This document shows positions 27,345-39,700 of a stretch of DNA of 64,000 nucleotides, one piece after another (positions within the stretch are counted from its first letter, which is position 1; every line of letters starts with the position of its first letter). The stretch is from NCBI GenBank assembly GCA_965223305.1, contig CBDCWT010000003.1, positions 78,148 to 142,147 of the forward strand, read 5' to 3'. Source of the DNA: CBDCWT01 sp965223305 (GTDB lineage: Bacteria; Planctomycetota; Planctomycetia; Pirellulales; Pirellulaceae). Position numbers and translations under genes: made by a program. The notes beneath the pieces were generated by a model. The model was given only the letters and a program-made list of their open reading frames with translations, ran no database searches and was not told where the DNA came from.

Positions 27345-27748
27345 CGGTGACGGCCAGCCTGGCGGCGTGACCACGTTTGGTTTCCGCACAGTGAGCACGT
27401 CTCCGTTGCTCGGGACCACGCTATCCGGACGCCTTGTTGATCCGGGCCCCGACTTGCTACCGATGACCGAAGACGATTTTTCTCCCGGCCCGGACGGTGA
27501 AGCACACACGGACGACGACGAATATTTGCTACCGATCTCCGGCGTCACTGTTTTCATTCTTGGCCTAGAAGATGAAGCCATCCAAACCGGTGCTGAGGGG
27601 CGCTTCCACTTCGACGCCGTCCCGAGCGGAACGATTAAGGTAGCAACGGACGGTCGCACAGCGGATGATCCGCCGGTGGGCTACTATTTCCCGGAAATGG
27701 TGATGGATTCGCAAGCCAAGCCCGGTGTCGAGAATTTTTGTCATGGGC
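27330..27748 (+). CDS. giant exoprotein, middle segment (frame 2)
   Basis: This is the ~139-codon bridge between the two frameshifts. It reads VLLDADGDGQPGGVTTFGFR, a GPDLLPMTEDDFSPGPDG calcium-binding-like stretch, then VFILGLEDEAIQTGAEG of a SdrD/carboxypeptidase-like beta module and YYFPEMVMDSQAKPGVENF. It has no start of its own. At ~27740 a T5 run (GAGAATTTTTGTC) shifts it out of frame with the downstream VMGMEVMYLPRLAETIL. Confidence 0.75.
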
Positions 27749-30700
27749 ATGGAGGTCATGTATCTGCCTCGACTGGCAGAAACGATCCTTGAAGATGTCA
27801 CTGCCGACGAGTCGAAGACGATCGAACTGAAGCCGGAGGCGGCACTCAACCTCACGGATGAAGAACGACAGTTGCTCACAATCCAGGTGCCGGCGGGTAG
27901 CATGGTCGACGACAGTGGCCAGCCTGTCGCCGCTGGCCGTGTTGGCGTAAGCGTTGTACCACCCGAGTTGGTCCGCGACATGCTGCCCCCAGGCGTTCTG
28001 CAGCACACATTCGACATCACGATTCAGGCCGAAGGCTTCACAAATTTCTCAACGCCCGCGCCGATGACGACCCCCAACGTCTTCAATGCGGCACCAGGAA
28101 CTAAGGTTGACTTTCTCAGCTTTGATCACAACACCGGGTTGCTCGTGATCGAAGGTACCGGAACTGTCTCGGAAGACGGGATGTCGATTACGACGGATCC
28201 CGGGACGGGGGTGACGCATCCAGGTTGGCATGGTTGGACGCCACCGGGTGGGTGTGGTGGGTCAGGTGGCCCGCCTCCGCCGCCACCACCACCACCCACT
28301 CCGATGGATACGGTGAACCCACCGCAGGCTCCAGTCCTCGTCAATATGATTACCGGTGAGTCAGGTTCTCTGCTGCAAATCCCACCGTGGAATCCGCCGC
28401 CCCAGACCAATCCGAATCTTCCGCCTCCGCCACCTGCGGGCTGCAATCCACCTCCACCTCCACCACCGGGTCAGATGCAGCAGCCTTACCTGAACGTCAA
28501 CATTCAAGTGGATGGCCCCTTAGCGACTTTCATGAAACAACCATCCAGCTTAACTGGTGGCCTTCCATTGTCGAGCTACGCTTTCACGCTTCGCCCTGGT
28601 GATCAGGGGCCCGTCATATTCGCAGGCGAAGCAAAAGACTACTCGGAGATGTTTGGGGCGGGTGGAATTTCCGGTCTCAATCGCGACCAACTTTACGGTT
28701 CGATTATCCGAGTCACCGAGATTCGCGGCGCATCTGACGGTTCGAGAACATACGACTACAAGACATACGTGGTCTCGCGCTGGGTCGATGTGGTCGACGC
28801 CGTCGAAGCCAACAATCACACAGGGAGCACAGCTGTTTTCTTCCCCGCTAACACGGACGGTGTTGTCCGTCAGAAGAACGTCGACCTTTTCTTGCCGGCT
28901 AGTGTTACGACTTCGTTTTCCAGTAGCGGCGCTGGCTTTGGTTTTCCTGGTGGAAGCGGTTCATCGGCAACGTGGACGTTCGACCCTAGTTCCGCGGGAG
29001 TTCAAACCACAACAGTCGACGTGGATTGGGACTTTGACGTTGAAGGGACTTCTTTCGCGAGGACCATGGGCTCCTTGACAGCGCGTGGCAAGTCGATTGC
29101 TCCGACAAGCATCGGGATCAATCTTGCTGGTTACCGGGCACAATTGAGCAACGTAATCAATGCGCTGACTGCGAATGATGGAGCTGACGGCCAACCAGGC
29201 GTGCTCGGGATCGACGACGACGGAAATGGCGTGGTCGATGACATTACGGAGCGTGGATGGCCGGGCGCGGACGACGTTATCCAATTCCTTCCTAGCAATC
29301 CGGCTGCAAACGAAGTCGCCTCAGATAGGTTTAAGTCCGCATTCCACACGATGTACCCATGGGTCACCCCGTCAGCGACAACGGTAAGTTCTGTCCTAAC
29401 AGCGGAGTCGGACGCACTCCTTGCTGCCGTCCGTCAGGACTTCAATCAGCTCGCCGGCTATTCCGTTAGCGGTGGAACAAGCGGCGACGTCACGATGAGC
29501 TGGGCACAGTTCATTGTCGATCCCGTTTTTGGAAATCTATTTGGCTTTGCCGACGGGGATCCAACACCCCTTGATCAGGCAAACGCAACCGTTCAAAGCA
29601 TCCTTTCCCCAACCAACACTAAGATTGGATCGACAGCTCAACAGATTTTCTTAGCCGAATTCGTCAATAGAAGCGTTAGCAACTCTGGTCAGTTTGCGGT
29701 AGCACCTAATATAAGCTGGACATCGGGAGCCACATTTGCGCAATACGTCGCCAATACAGTTAGTCACGAAATCGCTCATACATTTGGCTTGCTGGAATCG
29801 TACGACGTCAATGGAGGTCGTTACCGACCGTTCGACTTGATGATGGACGGCGGACCAACTGATCCAAACCTGACGTTTGGTCACGACAATCGTTTGCTGC
29901 TGCAGGCTGCGCTCGGCATTCAGAATAACGGTGACACGCCACTAACCGGAGCTCTAGCGCTTTTTCAAGAAAACTACAATCTGCCGTCGCTGCCACCAGC
30001 GTTGCCGAGAGCAGAAACGTCGCTGGTTTTTCCAAATATCTTGCTTCGCGGCAATGGACTGGACTTCTCCGGTGGAGAGTTAGTGGATGCTGGGACGTTT
30101 GTAGCGGATGGCGAAGCGGGTCAACAGCAGGTTCTAACCTACACAATCGAAAACGTCGGATCGTCGCCTTTAGAAATAGCGGACATCACATTATTGAGCG
30201 GGAATAGTGGTTTCGCATTGGCGGCTTCTCCCGAAGATGGCACGATTATAGCGCCGTATTCGTCCGCAATTCTCGAACTCGTATTCGATCCCGATATCGC
30301 GGGGGCGTTCGAAGACGAGCTTAGGATCAACAGCAACGCGGACGCAACACCTTCATTCACGCTTGGCTTCAAAGGCATTGGGTTGTCGCCCGATAGTGTT
30401 ATCGATGTCACGGTGGATAACAGCAACCTTGCAGGAGCCTTCGTTGACACGGGATTGACTCAAACCGACCAGCTCGCGACCATAGCGAACGCCGGCGCGT
30501 CGCCGTTACTAATTTCTGATATCAGACTGGCGGAGGGGGCCGACCAATTTGTTCTCACTGGCATCCCGGACGACCTCCTGGCCAGTCCGATCTCTCTCGC
30601 TCATGCGGAGGATTTCAGCTTCGGCGCGAGCTTCTCACCAAGCCGACTTGGTTTGCAACGAGCCACAGTTGAGATTGTCACAAATGACCCGGCCAATCCC

Positions 30701-33700
30701 GTAGGCACGATAAGCCTGGTCGGCACGGGACTGGACGAAGTTGTCTATCCCGATTGGGGTAACGACTTCGTTGCCCTCGAAACACCTGAATTAGCGAACT
30801 CAGTTGTACTTCGTGAAATCACGGACGAAGCGGGCAATTTCAATATGTTTCTACCCCCCTCCGAGGATTATCACTTCAGCGCCTTTGATCCGATTACCGG
30901 TTTAATCGCACACGGCTACGGTGTAACCGCGCCATCTGGCGGCGCAATTGACTTGACTAGTACGCTCGTGTTCGGTGCCAGCACGTCGGTCGACACGGAC
31001 TTCGACGGTCTTCCTGACGATGTCGAGTTCGCGGTAGGAACGAATCCCAACCTAGCCGACACAGATGATGACGGCCTTGATGACTATGCCGCAGTCATTC
31101 AAGGCCTGGACCCAACAGGTGGTGCTTTGACCACAGGTGTCATCGCTCAGCTCGAGTTGCCTGGCGAGGCGAAGGATGTTGTTGTCGAGGGATCCGTCGA
31201 GGATCCGGCTGGCCAAACGGCCTACATTGCAACCGGATCTCACGGTCTCGCGATCGTCGATGCAAGTGAATTTGACGACCCAATCCTCATCGGCGCGATC
31301 GATCTGCCGGGCGATGCAATAGACGTGGCTGTTGATTCCGCAGTTGGCATCGCCGTCGTTGCAACGGGCGCAGGCGGGCTTCAGTTCGTCGATGTATCCG
31401 ACCCCATGCTGCCCGTGCTTCGTGAAACGGTCGACTTGAACGTAAGACAGGTCGAAATCATCGACGGAATTGCCTACGCGTCCACCGGAAACTTGATTCG
31501 TTCGTTCGACGTACTAAGCGCTGATTTGCTCTTGGGCCTCACGCCGTCCGGCGGCGGAACGATCACGGGACTGGCACAGGAGAACGGTTTTCTTTACTCG
31601 ATGGACTCGAACCGTTCACTGCGCGTCATCGACGTTGCGAATTTCGACATGATCGAGCGAGGCAACGCTACGCTTCCACATGGTGCAGGTCGCCTGTTTG
31701 TGGACAACGGAATTGGCTACGCCGCTGCTATTAATACCAACTTCCGAGGCGGGTACGCAACGGCCGATGTTTCGGATCCGGACAACCCGGTTGCCATCAG
31801 TGGCTCCGACGTCCCCAGCGCTAACGTTGCTCCGGGAACCGCCGTCTTTTCCAATGGCGCGGGGCGGGGGATCCTGGTTGGGCCCGTTCAGGGTGGCACC
31901 AACGAGCTGCATTTGGTCAATGTCGAGGATCCCAGCCAGACCTACCAATTCCTGACTCGCTTCTTCCTGCCGGCTCCAGCGTTCAGTGTCGCGGTCGCCA
32001 GCGGAATCGCTTACGTTGCAGATGGTAACGGCGATCTGGTCGTCGTTAACTATCTTCCGTTTGACATTGAAGGCCAGTCGCCTAGCGCCACGATCAGTAG
32101 CCCCGTTGCCGATGTGGATCCGGTGACTGACGGCGTGCAGGTTGTCGAAGGCTCGAATGTGCCGATTCGGGTAGACATCACCGACGACGTACAAATCCGC
32201 AACGTGGAGTTGCTAGTTAACGGTGTTGTTGTCGCCAACGAAGTTTCGGCTCCGTTCGAGTTCGTGGCTCCGGCGCCGAGTCTTGCCGATGGCACGAGCG
32301 AGATGAACATTCAGGTTCGGGCGACGGACACGGGCCTGAACTCCAGCTTGTCCAACGCTCTGACCTACGAACTCGTCGAAGATACCGTGCCTCCAGAAGT
32401 TATTGGCACAACACCGGGCGAAGGGATCACGGGCTTCAAAGTATCGTCGGTGACCGTTCGTTTCAACGAGCCGCTTGATACGGGTATCGTCGACCTCGCG
32501 GGAGTCACGCTGACCAATCTTGGCGCTGATGGTCTGCCTGGTGGTGGCGACGATATGGAAGTCGAACTGCTGTCTGTCGAGACGCCCTCGGACTTTCGCG
32601 TGGCAGTAAGAACTGTCGAGAATCTGCCATTCGGCGAATATCGATTGGTGCTGGATCCGTCGATCATCGCCGACCGCGCCGGAAACAATATCGCCGAGCC
32701 ATTCGAGTTGGAGTTCACGGCATTCGACGTATTGCCCGGAACGATCGTTTGGATTTCCGATGAAAGCGGCGACTGGGATGATCCAAGCAACTGGAGTGAG
32801 GGGCAAGTTCCAACGGCAAATGACGATGTCTTTATTGATCGAGTCGGAAGCGACATTACTGTGACGGTATCCGGCTTTTCCGCTGCGCGTAGTTTGCGGT
32901 CAAGTGAGGACATGGAAATACCGGGTCGGCTAACGCTGACCGGTCCGTCACAGGCAGACGCTAGTTTCACGGTGAATCCAGACGGACAGTTATTCGTTTC
33001 GGGAGCAAACGGTTCGTTCGTTGCCAATGCGAATACGACGATTCATGGTGGTTCTCTGTTCGCAACGGCCGGAGGGCAAATCAATCTTCCCAACGTGACG
33101 AGCTACAGCCACGCCGGTGGAAGCTTCCGCGATAGGTTTTTGAGAGCAGACGGCGTCGGTAGCGTACTCGATTTGAGCAACTTGACGGAAATTAGCGGGA
33201 ACGCGGCGAACTCGAGTGCGGACTTGTTCATTCAGGCATTGAATGGTAGCGACGTGCGATTGGGAGCGGTCCAAACGATAACGGGTGCAGCCCAAGTCAG
33301 TGCAAGCGGACCTGAGGGCGAAGTCGACTTGTCTGCCCTGACTCAGTTCTTGGATACGAATCCCAACACTGGGTCGGGAATCACAACATCAAATGGCGCA
33401 GCGGTACAGATGGGCGGTTTAACGGCGTTGAGTGCTGTGAACCTGACGATTGGCGGCCAAATGGATACCGTTCAACTAACGTCTTTCGATAGTGCGTCGA
33501 TCACTATCAATGACGTAACGGCCGACCTCAGTGGCTTGACCGAACTGCCAAGCGTGACGTTGACACTCAATAGTGGCGGCAGTCCGGGTGATCTCTCCGG
33601 CGTGACGAACATCAACAACGCGAGCATCTTCGTCAACAGCGGTAGCAGTTTGTCGCTACCGGGGGTCACGAGCTATGCGATTGACGATTTTTCCACGCAT

Positions 33701-36700
33701 TATCTGCGAGCCAACGGTACGGGTGCGGTGCTTAGCCTGCCGAATCTGGCAGATATTACGACGAACGGGACATTGTTTGTCGAGGGTATCAACAGTGGTC
33801 AGGTGGATCTCAGTGGTGCTACGAGCATCGACGGCGCGGCTCGGATTATCTCCAGTGGCACCGGTGGCCAGGTCGACATTTCGGCGGTCACCAGCTTCGT
33901 GAACAGCACGGGTGGCTTTTCGGAACTGACGACGTTTTCAGATGGGCAAATCTTGATGCCTGGCATCACGGAACTCGATCGCATCAGCCTCACGATCGAA
34001 GGCCAGATGGAAGTGTCTCAGCTGACAAGCTTCAGTAACGCCTCACTTACGATCAACGGGGTGGCAGTCGACCTGAGTGCGTTGACGGAACTCCCCGGCG
34101 TGACACTGACACTTAACAGTGGCGGTAGTCCGGGGGATCTCTCTGGCGTGACGAACATCAACAACGCGAGCATCTTCGTCAACGGTGGCAGCAGCCTGTC
34201 GCTACCGGGGGTCACGAGCTATATGATTGACAATTTCTTCAGCCGGAACTTGCGAGCTAACGGTACGGGTGCGGTGCTTAGCCTGCCGAATCTGGCGGAC
34301 ATTACGAGTAATGGATCGCTGCGGATAGAGGGTATCAACAGTGGTCAGGTGGATCTCAGTGGTGCTACCAGCATCGACGGCGCGGCTCGGATTATCTCCA
34401 GTGGCACCGGTGGCCAGGTCGACATCTCGGCGGTCACCAGCTTCGTGAACAGCACGGGTGGCTTTTCGGAACTGACGACGTTTTCGAATGGTCAGATCCT
34501 GATGCCTGGCATCACGGAACTCGATCGCATCAGCCTCACGATCGAAGGCCAGATGGACGTGTCTCAGCTGACAAGCTTCAGTAACGCCTCACTTACGATC
34601 AACGGTGTGGCAGTCGACCTGAGTGCGTTGACGGAACTCCCCGGCGTGACACTGACACTTAACAGTGGCGGTAGTCCGGGGGATCTCTCTGGGGTGACGA
34701 ACATCAACAACGCGAGCATCTTCGTCAACGGTGGCAGCAGCCTGTCGCTACCGGGGGTCACGAGCTATATGATTGACAATTTCTTCAGCCGGAACTTGCG
34801 AGCTAACGGTACGGGTGCGGTGCTTAGCCTGCCGAATCTGGCGGACATTACGAGTAATGGATCGCTGCGGATAGAGGGTATCAACAGTGGTCAGGTGGAT
34901 CTCAGTGGTGCTACCAGCATCGACGGCGCGGCTCGGATTATCTCCAGTGGCACCGGTGGCCAGGTCGACATCTCGGCGGTCACCAGCTTCGTGAACAGCA
35001 CGGGTGGCTTTTCGGAACTGACGACGTTTTCGAATGGTCAGATCCTGATGCCTGGCATCACGGAACTCGATCGCATCAGCCTCACGATCGAAGGCCAGAT
35101 GGACGTGTCTCAGCTGACAAGCTTCAGTAACGCCTCACTTACGATCAACGGGGTGGCAGTCGACCTGAGTGCGTTGACGGAACTCCCCGGCGTGACACTG
35201 ACACTTAACAGTGGTGGTAGTCCGGGGGATCTCTCTGGGGTAACGAACATCAACAACGCGAGCATCTTCGTCAACGGTGGCAGCAGCCTGTCGCTACCGG
35301 GGGTCACGAGCTATGCCATTGACAGTTTCTTCAGCCGGAACTTGCGAGCTAACGGTACGGGTGCGGTGCTTAGCCTGCCGAATCTGGCGGACATTACGAG
35401 TAATGGATCGCTGCGGATAGAGGGTATCAACAGTGGTCAGGTGGATCTCAGTGGTGCTACCAGCATCGACGGCGCGGCTCGGATTATCTCCAGTGGCACC
35501 GGTGGCCAGGTCGACATCTCGGCGGTCACCAGCTTCGTGAACAGCACGGGTGGCTTTTCGGAACTGACGACGTTTTCGAATGGTCAGATCCTGATGCCTG
35601 GCATCACGGAACTCGATCGCATCAGCCTCACGATCGAAGGTCAGATGGACGTGTCTCAGCTGACAAGCTTCAGTAACGCCTCACTTACGATCAACGGGGT
35701 GGCGGTCGACCTGAGTGCGTTGACGGAACTCCCCGGCGTGACACTGACACTTAACAGTGGCGGTAGTCCGGGGGATCTCTCTGGCGTGACGAACATCAAC
35801 AACGCGAGCATCTTCGTCAACAGCGGTAGCAGCCTGTCGCTACCGGGGGTCACGAGCTATGCCATTGACAGTTTCTTCAGCCGGAACTTGCGAGCTAACG
35901 GTACGGGTGCGGTGCTTAGCCTATCAAATCTGGCGGACATTGCGGCGAACGGGACATTGTTTGTCGAGGGCATCAACAGTGGTCAGGTGGATCTCAGTGG
36001 TGCCACGAGCATCGACGGCGCGGCTCGGATTATCTCCAGTGGCACCGGTGGCCAGGTCGACATTTCGGCGGTCACCAGCTTCGTGAACAGCACGGGTGGC
36101 TTTTCGGAACTGACGACGTTTTCAGATGGGCAAATCTTGATGCCCGGTATCACGGAACTCGATCGCATCAACCTCACGATCGGAGGCCAGATGGACGTGT
36201 CTCAGCTGACAAGCTTCAGTAACGCCTCACTTACGATCAACGGGGTGGCGGTCGACCTGAGTGCGTTGACGGAACTGCCTGGTGTGACACTGACACTTAA
36301 CAGTGGCGGCAGTCCGGGGGATCTCTCTGGCGTGACGAACATCAACAACGCGAGCATCTTCGTCAACAGCGGTAGCAGCCTGTCGCTACCGGGGGTCACG
36401 AGCTATATGATTGACAGTTTCTTCAGCCGGAACTTGCGAGCTAACGGTACGGGTGCGGTGCTTAGCCTATCAAATCTGGCGGACATTACGAGTAATGGAT
36501 CGCTGCGGATAGAGGGTATCAACAGTGGTCAGGTGGATCTCAGTGGTGCTACCAGCATCGACGGCGCGGCTCGGATTATCTCCAGTGGCACCGGTGGCCA
36601 GGTCGACATTTCGGCGGTCACCAGCTTCGTGAACAGCACGGGTGGCTTTTCGGAACTGACGACGTTTTCAGATGGGCAAATCCTGATGCCTGGCATCACG

Positions 36701-39700
36701 GAACTCGATCGCATCAGCCTCACGATCGAAGGCCAGATGGACGTGTCTCAGCTGACAAGCTTCAGTAACGCCTCACTTACGATCAACGGTGTGGCAGTCG
36801 ACCTGAGTGCGTTGACGGAACTGCCTGGTGTGACACTGACACTTAACAGTGGTGGTAGTCCGGGGGATCTCTCTGGCGTGACGAACATCAACAACGCGAG
36901 CATCTTCGTCAACAGCGGTAGCAGCCTGTCGCTACCGGGGGTCACGAGCTATATGATTGACAGTTTCTTCAGCCGGAACTTGCGAGCTAACGGTACGGGT
37001 GCGGTGCTTAGCCTATCAAATCTGGCGGACATTGCGGCGAACGGGACATTGTTTGTCGAGGGCATCAACAGTGGCCAGGTAGATCTCAGTGGTGCCACCA
37101 GCATCGACGGCGCGGCTCGGATTATCTCCAGTGGCACCGGTGGCCAGGTCGACATTTCGGCGGTCACCAGCTTCGTGAACAGCACGGGTGGCTTTTCGGA
37201 ACTGACGACGTTTTCAGATGGGCAAATCTTGATGCCCGGTATCACGGAACTCGATCGCATCAACCTCACGATCGGAGGCCAGATGGACACGACCCAATTG
37301 ACGTCAATTCGCAATGCATCAATTACCGTCAGTATTCCCAACGTGGAGTTTGGCGGCTTTTCAGACTACAGCACCATCAACCTGACCATCAATAGCGGCG
37401 CATCCGTTCAGACCTTGGAAGACGCTACAAGCTTCGATGGTGGTGGCATTCGTAATAACTCAGGCGCGCCCCTGTCGTTCCCGCTGGTCACAAGCTATAC
37501 CCACGGAGGTGGAAACTTTTCGACACACTTTATCGAAGCGAGCGGGCTAGGCAGTGAGCTTTTGTTTCCCAATTTGACAACGATCACGGGGAGCCTGGAT
37601 CCGGACGATTTCAACGCGGATCTTCTGATTCGATCGATAAACGGTGGGCGGATTGATCTTGGAAGTGCGACGACCATCAACGGACCGGCTCGCGTCACGG
37701 CGACAGGAACCGGTGCGGAAGTCGATATCTCGTCCATTACCAGCTTTGTCGACAGTAATCCAAGCGTTTCTTCGGAGCTTAACACGTCATCTGGAGGACG
37801 CATCCGAATGGCAGGCTTGACTTCGTTAGAAAATGTAGACCTTACGATCGGTGGCGAAATGGAAACCGGTCAGCTCACGGACCTTTCCGATGCATTCGTC
37901 ACCGTCAATGGCGTAAACGCTGATTTCGGCGGCCTGACCTCACTAAATCGACTGGTATTATCACTCAACAGTGGCGGCATGGCTACTGGATTAGACAACG
38001 TCGTGACTATCGATGATTCGAGTCTGTTCGTGAGAAGTGGAGTGACACTCTCATTGCCGAACGTGACTAGTTACACCATGACTGGCGAAATCAACCGTTG
38101 GCTCCAGGCCAGTGGCACGGGCAGTGCAATCGATCTGCCAAACGTCACAAGCATCAGTGGCAGTCCACTCAATGAATTCGGTACACTGTCGATTGAAGGT
38201 GTGAATGGGGGTTACGTCAATCTCGCTAATGCAACGACTATCACTGGCGGAACCCGGATCACGGCGAGTGGCACAAACGGCGAAGTCGACGTCTCTTCTG
38301 TTTTCACATTCACCGACACCAACTCAAACAGCACCTCGTCACTAACTACGTTTAGCAGCGGTCGGATCCGCATGCCCAATCTTGTGGAATTAGATGAGGT
38401 CAATCTATCCGTCGGCGGAATCATGGACACGAGCCAACTTGTATCGATCCGAAATGCGAGCATCGACGTGTTCGTGCCGGCCGATTTCACTGCCCTAGAT
38501 GACATCATCGAATCCACCTTGACAATTCGCTCGAATGGCGAGCTTCAAGATGTCGGCGCCCTGTCAAACATCGATGGTGCAAGTATTATCGTTCGAGATG
38601 GCACCAATCTGACACTTCCCGGAGTTACTAGTTATACCCAGATCGTCAACTCGAATCGTGTGATTCAAGCAATCGGTGGCGGTAGCCGCCTTGAACTGCC
38701 TAACATTACGACCATTACTGGAATCTCTGACACGCAAACAACAAGCGGAACAGTACGCGTCGAGAGTGTCAGCGGTGGCTATATCGACCTTCCTGCCCTT
38801 GCATCCCTGTCTGGGGGGCCCGTGCGTCTTTCCGCAAGCGGTTTGGGGGCTGAACTGGCGGCTACCGCCTTGTCGACAATTCAAAGCGATCACGACTTTC
38901 TGAATTCCGGAATCGAAGCCTCGTTTTCAGGCACCGTGATTGTTCCGAACCTTCCGACGTCCTGGGATGGAATCGATCTTATCCTTCGATCTTGGGGCCA
39001 GATTACCTTTAACACGGCACAATTAACAGCATTCCAAAACGCAGTGCTTACTTTGGACGACCAGACACTTGATGTTGGTGCTTTGGCGAATATCGACGGC
39101 TCCGGAGCCCAGCTAACGAACGGTGCTACTCTTGTCTTGCCCAGCGTCACCACATACACCAACAGCGCGGGCAGAGTCGACCGTGTGTTTTCGGCCGTTG
39201 GTTCCGGCACGATTCTGGATTTACCCAATCTAACGTCAATCACGGGAAGCAACCTTGCTGCTTCGAGTCCATTTGACACCGTGACTGATCTCACAATTCG
39301 AGCGACTTCAGAAGGCACCGTTGACCTTCCGAACACGACCGCATTTCTAGGCGGTGTTGTCAGAGTAGTTGCTTCAGGAACTGACGCCGAAGTTGATTTG
39401 TCATCACTGAGTAGCATTGTCAGTGACCACCCAACTGAGAACTCTGGAATTCAAGTCAGCGGCAACGGATCCGTACTCTTGGGTAATTTGCCGTCCGATC
39501 TGAATCGAGTCGACTTAACTCTCGGACAGGGATCAATCAATCTCGATACTGACAGTATCTCCGCCTTTACGAACGCGAATCTTAGCATTGACACGACACC
39601 TCGCTCCTTTAGCAGCCTGTCGAACATTGACAGTTCCGGGCTAAACGTGTTTGGTGTGGCGCTCACCTTGCCCAATGTGACGAGCTATGCCAACACGGGT

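Noticed and set aside
33472..37293. 546-bp direct repeats as a CRISPR-like or satellite array
   Set aside because: The units are coding, in frame, have no spacers and are far too long for CRISPR; they are protein repeats.
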